A DNA stretch of 64,000 bases from Nocardia sp. BSTN01 (GTDB lineage: Bacteria > Actinomycetota > Actinomycetes > Mycobacteriales > Mycobacteriaceae), in contig NZ_JADKYP010000032.1 in NCBI RefSeq assembly GCF_015354405.1, forward strand, positions 1-64,000, given 5' to 3'. The notes beneath the pieces are model-generated. The model saw nothing but the letters and a program-made list of their open reading frames with translations, made no database searches and was not told the DNA's origin. Position numbers and translations under genes: made by a program. Shown piece after piece: positions 26,308-34,476 of this stretch. Position 1 is the stretch's first letter. Every line of letters starts with the position of its first letter.

Positions 26308-27438
26308 ATGAGCGCAGAGATCCGCAGCTTCCGCATCGACATTCCCCAGTCCGATATCGATGATCTGCACGATCGGCTCGAGCGGACGCGGTGGGCGCCG
26401 CACCTGCCCGGCGCGGAGGGCAGCCGGGGTGTCCCGCTGACTCGGCTCCGCGAACTGGCCGACTACTGGCGCACCGACTACGACTGGCGGACACAGGAAG
26501 CCCGGCTCAATCGCTTCCCGCAGTACCGCACCGAGATCGACGGTCTCGATGTGCACTTCCTGCACGTGCGCTCGCCCGAGCCGGAGGCGCTGCCCTTGGT
26601 TCTCAATCACGGCTGGCCCAATACCTTCGCCGAATTCGCCGGCCTCGTCGACCTTCTCGTCGATCCCCGGGCGCACGGTGGCGATCCCGCGCGGGCCTTC
26701 CACGTGGTCATACCGTCGGTGCCGGGGTATGGCTTCTCGGCCGCGCCTGCCGAAACCGGCTGGAGCACAGACCGTGTCGGCCGGATGTGGGTGGAACTGA
26801 TGGCCCGGCTCGGCTACGAGCGGTACGGCGTACAGGGCGGCGACCTGGGCACCTACGTCGGCACCGCGATGGCCGAGGCGGCGCCCGACCGGGTGGCCGG
26901 GCTCTACATCACCGCCGGTCTCGGCTTCCCCACCGAGGCCGATGTGCCGATCCTGACCGATGCCGAACGAGCCGGCTACGAGGCGATGATGTCGGCGGAC
27001 TGGGTCAACGGCGTGGATCATCACGGTCTGCTGCGTGCGGCGCCGCAGACCTTCTCGATCGGATGGAACGATTCACCCGCCGCCGCGCTGGCCTGGATGG
27101 TGCAGAAGTACACCGACTTCAGCGCCGCCGGCGCGCTCGATGCGGCGATCGACCGCGACGCGCTGCTGACCACCGTCGGCATCTACTGGTTCACCCAGAG
27201 CTTCGGGACCTCGGCGTGGTCGTACTACGACAGCACCGGCTTCGCCTGGCCGACCGGTTCGGCGCAGGTCCCGACCGGGGTGTACAGCGGTGCACCAGGC
27301 ATCCGCCGGCTCGCCGAGCGCACCGCGAAGATCGTGCACTGGCCGGAGGACAACCCGGCGGGACACCATTTCATCGCGATGGATCAGCCCCAGGCATATG
27401 CGGCCGACCTGCGCAGATTCTTCGGCGATCTCGGCTGA
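26308..27438 (+). CDS. Epoxide hydrolase, microsomal (EHN) type
   Basis: Hydrolase of 376 residues with the N-terminal EHN domain (IPQSDIDDLHDRLERTRW, residues about 10-110) and an alpha/beta core. The HGWP oxyanion motif, the nucleophile aspartate in VQGGDLGTYVG (near 179) and the late histidine in GHHFIAMDQP are visible, together with the YWFTQSFGTSAWSYYDS lid tyrosine. It would open epoxides to diols. ATG 26308 follows TAGCGT by 7 bases, consistent with a leaderless message. It converges on fadE10. Confidence 0.93.
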   Translation: MSAEIRSFRIDIPQSDIDDLHDRLERTRWAPHLPGAEGSRGVPLTRLRELADYWRTDYDWRTQEARLNRFPQYRTEIDGLDVHFLHVRSPEPEALPLVLNHGWPNTFAEFAGLVDLLVDPRAHGGDPARAFHVVIPSVPGYGFSAAPAETGWSTDRVGRMWVELMARLGYERYGVQGGDLGTYVGTAMAEAAPDRVAGLYITAGLGFPTEADVPILTDAERAGYEAMMSADWVNGVDHHGLLRAAPQTFSIGWNDSPAAALAWMVQKYTDFSAAGALDAAIDRDALLTTVGIYWFTQSFGTSAWSYYDSTGFAWPTGSAQVPTGVYSGAPGIRRLAERTAKIVHWPEDNPAGHHFIAMDQPQAYAADLRRFFGDLG

Positions 27439-27446
27439 GTGACGCG

Positions 27447-27506
27447 CCATCGGGAAATCTGAGACTCCCTACCGGAAATCCTAGATAGCGCTAGATTTCC
27501 CGATGG
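27447..27506. terminator. Long inverted repeat between epoxide hydrolase and fadE10
   Basis: Perfect 14-base arms CCATCGGGAAATCT (27447-27460) and its complement (27493-27506) enclose 32 bases that contain CCTAGATAGCGCTA. It fills the gap between two convergent stops and could terminate both; the inner element has a second copy near 30799, so a regulatory role is also possible. Confidence 0.65.
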
Positions 27507-27510
27507 ATCG

Positions 27511-29466
27511 CTACACGTCGGCCGCCGTGCGCGTGGACGGCAGGAACGGGGTGAGCAGATTCTGCTCGGTGGACGGCCCGAATTCCCACTCCGCGATCCA
27601 CGGGCCGGTGCCCTCGCTCTGGTCGAGCACGCCCGACTCCAGCCATTCGTAGCGGCCCTCGAGCACCTGCCGGGTCAGCGCGGTGTCGGCGTCGTCGGTG
27701 TTGTCCCACAGCGCGGCGAAGGCGGCCTCGACCCGCAACCGGGACTGGCGGCAGAAGGTGTCGGCCAGTTCCGTCGCCGCGGCCGCGTCCCGGTGGTCCT
27801 CGGCGCGCATGGCCTGGGCCCGCACGCACGCCGCCGACATGGCGAACAGTTCCGCGCCGATATCGACGAGGCGGCCCAGGAACCCCTGCCGGTATTCGAG
27901 TTTCGCCTGCCAGCGCGCCATCGCGTACATCAGTTCGCGCGCCTGCTTGCGTGACATCCGCTCGACGAAGCGCAGATGCGTTGCCAGCGGCCCGAATTCG
28001 GTATAGCCGGCGGGGAGCGTGCCCCGGCCGACCGCCAACTGCGGGAACCATTTCGCGTAGAAGCCGCTCGCCCCGACCGCCGCGGTGGCCTTGTCCTTCA
28101 GCGCCGCATGACGGTCCACGAGCGCGCCCGCGGCGGCCATATGCGCATCGGCCATCTCCCGGGCGATCAGCAGCCGCATGATCTCGCTGGAGCCTTCGAA
28201 GATCCGATTGATCCGCAGATCGCGCACCAGCTGTTCGGCCGGTACCGCGCGCTCACCCCGATCGCGCAGGGAGGCGGCGGTCTCGTAGCCGCGGCCGCCG
28301 CGGATCTGCACCAGTTCGTCGGCGATGCGACAGCTCATCTCGGAGGCCCACAGTTTGGCCAGCGCGGCTTCGATGCGGATGTCGTTGCGCGCCTCGTCAC
28401 ACATGGTCCCGGACAGTTCGAGCACCGCCTCCAGCGCGAAAGCCGTTGCGGCGACGAAGGATATCTTCGACGCGACCGCCGCGTGTTCACCGACCGGGCG
28501 GCCCCACTGCACGCGCGCCGCCGACCAGCCGCGGCTGATCCTCAGCGACCACTTCGCCGCCGCGGTGCACAGTGCGGGGATGGCCAGCCGTCCCGCGTTG
28601 AGCGTGGTGAGCGCGATCTTCAGGCCGTCGCCCTCGCGTCCGATCAGATTGCGCGCCGGCACCCGGACCTTGTGCATGCGGGTGACGCCGTTCTCGATCC
28701 CGCGCAAACCCATGAAGGCGTTGCGGCGCTCGACGGTGATGCCGGGGGTATCGGCCTCCACCACGAAGGCGGATATCCCGCCGCGATGGCCGGGTCCCTT
28801 CGGCACTCGCGCCATCACCACCAGCAGTTCCGCGACCACGCCGTTGGTCGTCCACAACTTCACGCCGTCGAGTTCGTAGGCCTCGCCGTCGGCGGTCGGG
28901 GTCGCGGTACTCGCCATCCGGGCGGGATCCGATCCGACATCCGGTTCGGTCAGCAGGAAGGCGCTGACCGCGCCCCGCGCGCACCGGGGCAGGAATTCGC
29001 GCTTCTGCTCCTCGGTGCCGGCCAGCTTCAGCGGTTCCGGCACGCCGATCGACTGATGCGCCGACAGCAGCACGCCCAAACTCGCGTGCACCGAGCCGAC
29101 CATCATCAGCGCCCGGTTGTAGCCGACCTGCGACAGGCCCTGCCCGCCGTATTCCGGCGGGATCTTGAGCCCGAAGCAGCCGAGTTCGGCCAGGCCGCGG
29201 ACGTAGTCGTCGGGGATCTTCGATTCGGCCTCGATGACCGATCCGTCCAAGGTCTCGCAGAAGGCCCGCAGCCGTTCCAGGAAGGCCTCGGTCCGCGCCG
29301 CGTCGTCGGGAGCGGGCTGTGGATACGGATGGATCAGGTCGAGCCGGAACCGGCCGAGGAACATCTGCTTGGCGAACGATGGTTTGGCCCAGGTGCTTTC
29401 GCGCGATTCCTCGACCAGTGCGCGGGCCTGTTCTTCGGTGGCGTGAACTTTCGCGGCTGTCGCCAT
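27511..29466 (-). CDS. fadE10: Acyl-CoA dehydrogenase FadE10
   Basis: Flavin-dependent acyl-CoA dehydrogenase of 651 residues, close to M. tuberculosis FadE10 throughout as I recall it. The N-terminus (EEQARALVEESRES), FLGRF, the FAD segment FLLTEPDVGSDPARM, TTNG, and the late QIRGGRGYETA and RINRIFEGSSEIMRLLIA motifs are present. The last 170 residues form the extra C-terminal helical domain seen in VLCAD-like members. It would introduce the trans-2 double bond in a long acyl-CoA. An AGGATC-type ribosome site and the conserved MATAAKV set the start. Substrate chain length is not known. Confidence 0.93.
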   Translation of the reverse strand: MATAAKVHATEEQARALVEESRESTWAKPSFAKQMFLGRFRLDLIHPYPQPAPDDAARTEAFLERLRAFCETLDGSVIEAESKIPDDYVRGLAELGCFGLKIPPEYGGQGLSQVGYNRALMMVGSVHASLGVLLSAHQSIGVPEPLKLAGTEEQKREFLPRCARGAVSAFLLTEPDVGSDPARMASTATPTADGEAYELDGVKLWTTNGVVAELLVVMARVPKGPGHRGGISAFVVEADTPGITVERRNAFMGLRGIENGVTRMHKVRVPARNLIGREGDGLKIALTTLNAGRLAIPALCTAAAKWSLRISRGWSAARVQWGRPVGEHAAVASKISFVAATAFALEAVLELSGTMCDEARNDIRIEAALAKLWASEMSCRIADELVQIRGGRGYETAASLRDRGERAVPAEQLVRDLRINRIFEGSSEIMRLLIAREMADAHMAAAGALVDRHAALKDKATAAVGASGFYAKWFPQLAVGRGTLPAGYTEFGPLATHLRFVERMSRKQARELMYAMARWQAKLEYRQGFLGRLVDIGAELFAMSAACVRAQAMRAEDHRDAAAATELADTFCRQSRLRVEAAFAALWDNTDDADTALTRQVLEGRYEWLESGVLDQSEGTGPWIAEWEFGPSTEQNLLTPFLPSTRTAADV

Positions 29467-29560
29467 GGGATCCTCCCTCGAAACGTGATCAGGATCACAT
29501 TCGAGTGTAGGAGGGTTGGTTACTCGCCGGTAGGCCTCCGGCGAAATCGGGGTCGAAGAA

Positions 29561-30745
29561 TTACTGCACGCCGCGCAGATACCGTCCGAAATGCGGCACC
29601 GTGAAGCCGATGGTGCCTCGCTCGGCGGAATAGATCAGCCCCTTCTTGATGAGTCCGTCCCGGGCCGGAGACAGGGATGCGGGTTTGCGGCCCAGTTCCT
29701 TGGCGACCGCCGCGGTCGGTACCGGCCCGTCGTCGCCGGCCAGATCGGCCATCGCCCGCATGTACTCGCGCTCGGCGGGCGTTGCCCGTTCATAGCGGGA
29801 GCCGAAGAAGCCGACCGCCAGTTCTTCCTCCGCCGCCGGGGCCGCCAGTTCCACATCCTCGGCGCCGATCGGGCTGCGGGCGGCCACATCCCAGGTGGCC
29901 TTGCCGTAGGCCTGAACGAAATAGGGATATCCATCAGCCTTGTCGTACAAGGCTTTCAGCGCCTCCTCGGTGAACTCCACCGCCTCGCGCTCAGCGGGCG
30001 CGATCAGCGCGCGATCCGCGGAATCGCGATCGAGCCGGTCTATGCGGTGGTAGCCGAAAAGTCGCTCCGAGTAACTCTTGGAGGCCGAGAGCACGGCCGG
30101 CAGATGTGGCAGACCCGCGCCCACCACGATCAACGGCGCTGTCTCCTGGCTGAGTTCGTGGCAGGCGCCGCAGATGGCGGAGATGTCGGCCGGTCCCAGA
30201 TCCTGCATCTCGTCGATGAACACGGCGATGCCGACACCGATATCGCGGGCCAGGTGAGCCGCTTCGAGGAGCAACTCCACCAGATCGATCTCGATGTCAC
30301 CGGAATCCGCGCGCCCGGTGACGGCCGGGACGTCGATACCGGGTTGCCAGCGTTCGCGCATCCCCTTGTCGGCGGTCGCGCGCAGGGCGAAGGCCTTGAG
30401 GATGCCCAGGAAATCGTCGACCATCTCGGGATTGCGGTGGGCGACCGCGATCTGGCGCACCGCCATATGCAGCGCCGAGGCCAGCGGCCGCCGCAATTCC
30501 TGATCCGGGCGGGCCTCCAGTTTGCCGGTCCCCCATCCGCGCGAGCGGGCCGTGGACCGAAGTTGATTGAGCAGCACGGTCTTTCCCACGCCGCGCAGGC
30601 CGGTGAGCATCACACTGCGTTCGGGACGGCCGCGCGAGATGCGTTCGAGCACGATGTCGAACGCGTCGAGCTGTTTGTCGCGCCCGGCGAGTTCGGGCGG
30701 GCGCTGGCCGGCGCCCGGGGCATACGGATTCCGCACGGGGTCCAT
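29561..30745 (-). CDS. AAA ATPase, Orc1/Cdc6-like
   Basis: Cytoplasmic ATPase of 394 residues. It has Walker A LTGLRGVGKT (near residue 50), Walker B AVFIDEMQDL (near 175), a sensor region around VVGAGLPHLPAVL and a C-terminal winged-helix-like domain with PTAAVAKELGRKPASLSPARDGLIKKGLIYSAERG from about 340, as in archaeal-type Cdc6/STAND relatives. Its target is unknown. TACGGT lies 8 bases before ATG 30745, another leaderless-type start. It shares its short promoter region with the divergent coiled-coil gene; CCTAGATTGCGCTA lies at 30799-30812. Confidence 0.85.
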   Translation of the reverse strand: MDPVRNPYAPGAGQRPPELAGRDKQLDAFDIVLERISRGRPERSVMLTGLRGVGKTVLLNQLRSTARSRGWGTGKLEARPDQELRRPLASALHMAVRQIAVAHRNPEMVDDFLGILKAFALRATADKGMRERWQPGIDVPAVTGRADSGDIEIDLVELLLEAAHLARDIGVGIAVFIDEMQDLGPADISAICGACHELSQETAPLIVVGAGLPHLPAVLSASKSYSERLFGYHRIDRLDRDSADRALIAPAEREAVEFTEEALKALYDKADGYPYFVQAYGKATWDVAARSPIGAEDVELAAPAAEEELAVGFFGSRYERATPAEREYMRAMADLAGDDGPVPTAAVAKELGRKPASLSPARDGLIKKGLIYSAERGTIGFTVPHFGRYLRGVQ

Positions 30746-30798
30746 GCCCCGACACCGTAGCGCGTTCGTACCGAAATCTCGGGATATATACGGGATGT

Positions 30799-30812
30799 CC
30801 TAGATTGCGCTA
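30799..30812. promoter_or_regulatory. CCTAGAT-type element between divergent genes
   Basis: CCTAGATTGCGCTA matches 13 of 14 bases of the element inside the inverted repeat at 27480-27493. It lies 54 bases upstream of the ATPase start in the divergent promoter region. Confidence 0.35.
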
Positions 30813-30908
30813 TCCAACCGAATGGCGGCCGCCGCGCGGGGTGACCGGGCGCGGTGCGCTCTCTACGCTGGGGGCTGATCGAGGTCCGAAATGTCCGCAG
30901 GAGGGGTC

Positions 30909-31196
30909 ATGTCCACCGATTCGGAAGATCAGCAGTCCGGCGATCGGCCGAACCCTACGGTGGCCGAGGTGGTCGGATCCTGGGACGTGCCCGCCGGGGC
31001 GGGCGTGGCGCGCCAGATTCGCGACAACATCCTGCACGCGATCGCGCAGGGGTACGACGATCCGCAACTGGTGGCCGATCTCGCGGTCGGTCCGCTCGTG
31101 ATCGCTCTGGGCCGGCTGGAAACCGAACTGGCGGACGCGCGAGATCGCATCGCGGAACTGGAGCGCGCGGTCCGTCCGCGCGGAGAGGTCGAGTGA
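30909..31196 (+). CDS. Small acidic protein with C-terminal coiled coil
   Basis: Protein of 95 residues: an acidic N-terminus, a middle segment GVARQIRDNILHAIAQGYDDPQLVADL, and a C-terminal heptad stretch LGRLETELADARDRIAELERAV. No known catalytic motif. GGAGGGG lies 3-5 bases before ATG 30909; an in-frame ATG six codons upstream is the alternative. A TACGCT box at about 30866 could drive it. The gap after it up to the riboswitch (31197-31449) shows no gene. Confidence 0.7.
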   Translation: MSTDSEDQQSGDRPNPTVAEVVGSWDVPAGAGVARQIRDNILHAIAQGYDDPQLVADLAVGPLVIALGRLETELADARDRIAELERAVRPRGEVE

Positions 31197-31449
31197 CTCG
31201 GTCGCCGGTGTAACGCGCGGGCAACTCGATTCGATAACGAGCACAGGGCCGTGGATACCGTGTCGTGATCTCCATAGCAGATCGATTCGCCGGGCTGTAA
31301 TCGGGGGTGGTCCTGGCGATTTGGCGACACGCGGGCAGACACGCCGTCGTGTGGGGTGGACAACAACACCGAGCCGTCGTAATCTCTTCGTGACTTCGCG
31401 GAGTATGTCGCTTCATTAGAGGGGCGGCCCGCCTAGTCACCGCCTAATC

Positions 31450-31585
31450 AGCAGTCGAGTGGGCAGCTCGATCGCTGAACCGGGGACCCAGGTTACTGGG
31501 GTGAATCCTCTTCGGTCGCAAGGTCGATGGGGTAGGGCCGAATCTTCCCGGTCCGAACCCGTCAGCTAACCCGGTCGGCGCGTGG
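31450..31585 (+). ncRNA. c-di-AMP riboswitch (ydaO-yuaA leader)
   Basis: The conserved blocks of this riboswitch class appear in order: CTGAACCGGGGACCC, GGGGTGAAT, GGGTAGGG and CCGAACCCGTCAGCTAACCC. It senses cyclic di-AMP and usually lowers expression of the following cell-wall or osmotic-stress gene when the ligand is high. The hydrolase start is about 30 bases downstream. Outer boundaries are estimates from where pairing seems to begin and end. Confidence 0.9.
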
Positions 31586-31613
31586 GCAAGGAAGAAACAG
31601 GAGACTCAGCTCG

Positions 31614-32291
31614 GTGGGTAAACACAGTCTGCAACGGGAATCTCGGCTGCCGAATTCCGTCAAGGGTGCGCTGGTCTGCGGCGCAGTAGCGGCCACAACC
31701 GGTGCGATTCCGGCGATTCCGGCCATGGCGGCCACGATCAACGTTCCCGGCGTCGGCAACTTCGACGTTCCGCTGGGTTCGGAATTCGACCAGCAGGTCA
31801 GCCAGGCGAACCAGGTGCTCGCCGATCACGCGGATCAGATCAAGGGAGTTCAGCAGGCGCTGAGCTCGCAGGCGATCGCGCCCAGCATCCCCAACGCCGC
31901 GCAGAACCCGATGGGTAGCATGTTCGGCCAGCCGCAGCAGCAGCACGGCGTCGGCGACGTCGCCCTCGACGCTGCGCGCAGCAAGATCGGCGCCGACTAC
32001 GTGTGGGGCGCCTCCGGTCCTTCGAACTTCGACTGCTCCGGTCTGGTGCAGTGGGCGTACAAGCAAGCCGGAATTCAACTGCCGCGTACCAGCTTCGAAC
32101 AGTCGCATGTCGGCAAGCCGGTCGCCTTCCAGGACCTGAAGCCGGGCGACCTGGTGATTCAGAACGGTGGCGGCCACGTGTCCATGTACGCCGGGGATGG
32201 CAAGATCCTTCAGGCGCCGCAGTCGGGTGAGACCGTCAGCTACGCGCATCTGGACCCCGACTCGATCGTCACCGCACGCCGCGTCGCCTAG
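31614..32291 (+). CDS. NlpC/P60 family cell-wall peptidase
   Basis: Exported peptidoglycan hydrolase of 225 residues. An N-terminal signal peptide (about residues 1-42, ending AIPAIPAMAA) is followed by a Gln-rich linker and a C-terminal NlpC/P60 domain from about 120. The catalytic cysteine lies in NFDCSGLVQWAY and the histidine in GGGHVSMYAG. It should cut stem peptides between D-glutamate and the diamino acid. GTG 31614 is preceded by AACAGGAG. It is the gene controlled by the c-di-AMP riboswitch at 31450-31585, a pairing well known in actinobacteria. A hairpin follows at 32311-32334. Confidence 0.93.
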   Translation: MGKHSLQRESRLPNSVKGALVCGAVAATTGAIPAIPAMAATINVPGVGNFDVPLGSEFDQQVSQANQVLADHADQIKGVQQALSSQAIAPSIPNAAQNPMGSMFGQPQQQHGVGDVALDAARSKIGADYVWGASGPSNFDCSGLVQWAYKQAGIQLPRTSFEQSHVGKPVAFQDLKPGDLVIQNGGGHVSMYAGDGKILQAPQSGETVSYAHLDPDSIVTARRVA

Positions 32292-32310
32292 TCGTTCCGC
32301 TCGACAGCAC

Positions 32311-32334
32311 GGCCCGGCGGTGATCCGCCGGGCC
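32311..32334 (+). terminator. Hairpin terminator after the NlpC/P60 gene
   Basis: Perfect 10-base stem GGCCCGGCGG with a TGAT loop, 19 bases after the stop. Confidence 0.78.
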
Positions 32335-32351
32335 TACTGTGAGGAGCGAAA

Positions 32352-32738
32352 CTGGAACGGGCACAACCAGCTACAGCACGGGTCGACTCCTGGATCTGGG
32401 CTGTCCGGCTGTTCAAAACACGATCCGCTGCGGCCACCGCGTGCCGCGGCGGTCACGTGCGTGTCAACGGGACGGCCGTCAAACCCGCTCATCAGATCAA
32501 GTCCGGTGATGAGGTGCGGGTCCGCAATGCCGGAGTCGAACGCATCGTCGTCGTGGTCCGGCTTGTCGTCAAACGCGTCGGCGCTTCGATCGCCACGCAG
32601 TGCTATATCGACAAGAGCCCTCCGCCGCCCGCACCCGAAATCGTCGCCGCGCTGCCCAAGCGCGACCGCGGTGCCGGACGGCCCACCAAACGCGAACGCC
32701 GCGACACCGATCGGCTACTCGGCCGCGATTCGTCCTGA
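32352..32738 (+). CDS. S4-domain RNA-binding protein with a probable CTG start
   Basis: Protein of about 128 residues in the Hsp15/S4 group that binds structured RNA, often linked to ribosome rescue. The S4 domain begins RVDSWIWAVRLFKTRSAAT and continues CRGGHVRVNG, and the tail is basic with GRPTKRERR. Starting at GTG 32457 would remove half the S4 domain. Between the upstream stop (32340-32342) and the domain no ATG, GTG or TTG exists in frame; CTG 32352 lies 5 bases after GAGGAG and gives a complete domain. Its last 24 bases overlap the end of the convergent acyl-AMP ligase gene. Confidence 0.8.
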   Translation: MERAQPATARVDSWIWAVRLFKTRSAAATACRGGHVRVNGTAVKPAHQIKSGDEVRVRNAGVERIVVVVRLVVKRVGASIATQCYIDKSPPPPAPEIVAALPKRDRGAGRPTKRERRDTDRLLGRDSS

Positions 32739-34469
32739 AGTCGCGCGGAGGGTGGCCGCTTCGGTGCCGAAACCCCTGCCGAACTCTCCTGCCCGATAGA
32801 GAGTGCGGCATTCGCCGCGGCGGACCTTTCCGCTCGAGGTCTTCGGAATCGCGCCGCGTGGCACCAGCAGAACCTCGGTCGGCGAAATGCCGTGCACCAT
32901 CGTTACCGCGACCCGGACCCGCCGGGCGATATCGCTCGCGTCCGCCGGGGGTTTCCTCGCTTCCGCAACTACAACCAGGTCCTCGCGTTCACCGGTGTCG
33001 AGCCCGAACGCGACGATATGTCCGGGGCGCAGTTCGGGTGCGGAGTCGGCGGCGGTGGCTTCGATATCGGCGGGAAAATGGTTGCGGCCGTCGATGACGA
33101 TGGTGTCGCGCAAGCGGCCCGCTATGTAGAGACCCCCGTCGTGGACGAAGCCGAGATCACCGGTGCGCAACCACGTTCCGGGCTCACCGGGCAGCACCGC
33201 GCCGAAGGTGGCCGCGGTGCGGTCGAGCAGTCCCGCATATCCGGCGCCGACATTCGGTCCCTGCACCCAGATCTCGCCGACGGCACCGTCGTCGCGGGGG
33301 ATGAGAGTGATCGGGTCGACGATGCGCACGGTTTGCCCGGCGGGACGGCCACAGTCGACCAGGGCGAGACCATCCGCCCGGCCGCCGAGCGCACGGCGCG
33401 CGGACGCGACAGTCGCCCGGCCCGAGCTGAGGGCGGCGCGGTCGAATTCGACGCATACCGGTTCCGCATCCGGGCGCGAGATGGTGACCGGAAGGGTCGC
33501 CTCCGCCAAGCCGTAACCCGCGGTGTGGGCACGGTGGCGAAATCCGTGCGGCGCGAAGGTACGAGTGAAGGCGCCCAGCGCGGTGGCGCGGATCGGTTCG
33601 GCCCCGTTGAGCAGCAGATCCAGTGGCGACAGGTCGAGACCGTCACGTTCCCGCACGTCGGTGCCCGAAACCGCCAGCGTCAGACCGAAATTCGGGCTCG
33701 CGGTCGCGACTGCGCGAAAGTCGCTACACGCGCGCAACCATCGGATCGGGCGTTTGGCGAAGTCGGCCGGTGGCAGCGTGATCGCATGAACGCCGAGATA
33801 CAGCGGCAGCGCCAGGGCGAACACCAGGCCCATATCGTGGAAGAACGGCAACCAGTTCACCATCGGGCCATCGTCGGCCGGTGCCAGGGCGCCATGCAGC
33901 TGATCCAGTGCCGCCGCGAGGTTCGCATGGGAAACACACACTCCCGCAGGCGAAGTGGTGGACCCCGAGGTGTACTGGAGGTAGGCGGGATGCGCCCTGA
34001 CCGTATCCACTCGGACATCGTCCGTGCGAGCGTGCGCGTCGACGGTGAGGAGTTCACCGTGCGGCCGGCGATCGGCATCCGGACCTCGGGCGCCGGGCAC
34101 CGGCTGCGCTGAACCAGGCGAGACGAGACGCAGCCTCGGCTCGGCATCGCCGAGGATCGTTCGCAACCGGCCGGCATTGGGGCGCACCGTGTCCGGGAAC
34201 AGCGGCACGGCGGTGCGTGCGCTGTAGAGACAGCCGAGGAAGGCGACGACATAGTCCAGGCCGTGTTCGCACTGAATCGCGACGCGATCACCGGGCGCCG
34301 TCCGTTCGCGGATGGCGGCTGCCAGTGCGCCCGCCGCGCGGTGCAATTCCGAGGTCGTCACGGTGTCCGCCACCTGTCGGCCACCGGGATGAGACAGGGC
34401 GGTGAAGGCCGGATCGTCCGGTGCTTCCGCTGCCCGCGCCGCAACGGCCGCCGCCAATCGGTCGGTCAT
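32715..34469 (-). CDS. Fatty acyl-AMP ligase (FAAL) of the PKS operon
   Basis: Adenylating enzyme of 584 residues that activates a fatty acid to acyl-AMP and hands it to a carrier protein instead of CoA. The FAAL-type core motif YLQYTSGSTTSPAGV replaces the TSGTTGxPKG of CoA ligases, and WLPFFHDMGLV, the YGLAEATL motif, WLRTGDLGF and the GRNHFPADIEAT hinge are seen in order. SGKVRR near residue 550 holds the catalytic lysine region. It starts 7 bases after the polyketide synthase stop behind GGCAGGAG, so it belongs to the same operon; FadD-PKS pairs of mycobacteria are the known parallel. The chain length it prefers is unknown. Confidence 0.93.
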   Translation of the reverse strand: MTDRLAAAVAARAAEAPDDPAFTALSHPGGRQVADTVTTSELHRAAGALAAAIRERTAPGDRVAIQCEHGLDYVVAFLGCLYSARTAVPLFPDTVRPNAGRLRTILGDAEPRLRLVSPGSAQPVPGARGPDADRRPHGELLTVDAHARTDDVRVDTVRAHPAYLQYTSGSTTSPAGVCVSHANLAAALDQLHGALAPADDGPMVNWLPFFHDMGLVFALALPLYLGVHAITLPPADFAKRPIRWLRACSDFRAVATASPNFGLTLAVSGTDVRERDGLDLSPLDLLLNGAEPIRATALGAFTRTFAPHGFRHRAHTAGYGLAEATLPVTISRPDAEPVCVEFDRAALSSGRATVASARRALGGRADGLALVDCGRPAGQTVRIVDPITLIPRDDGAVGEIWVQGPNVGAGYAGLLDRTAATFGAVLPGEPGTWLRTGDLGFVHDGGLYIAGRLRDTIVIDGRNHFPADIEATAADSAPELRPGHIVAFGLDTGEREDLVVVAEARKPPADASDIARRVRVAVTMVHGISPTEVLLVPRGAIPKTSSGKVRRGECRTLYRAGEFGRGFGTEAATLRATSGRIAAE

Positions 34470-34476
34470 ATCGTGC

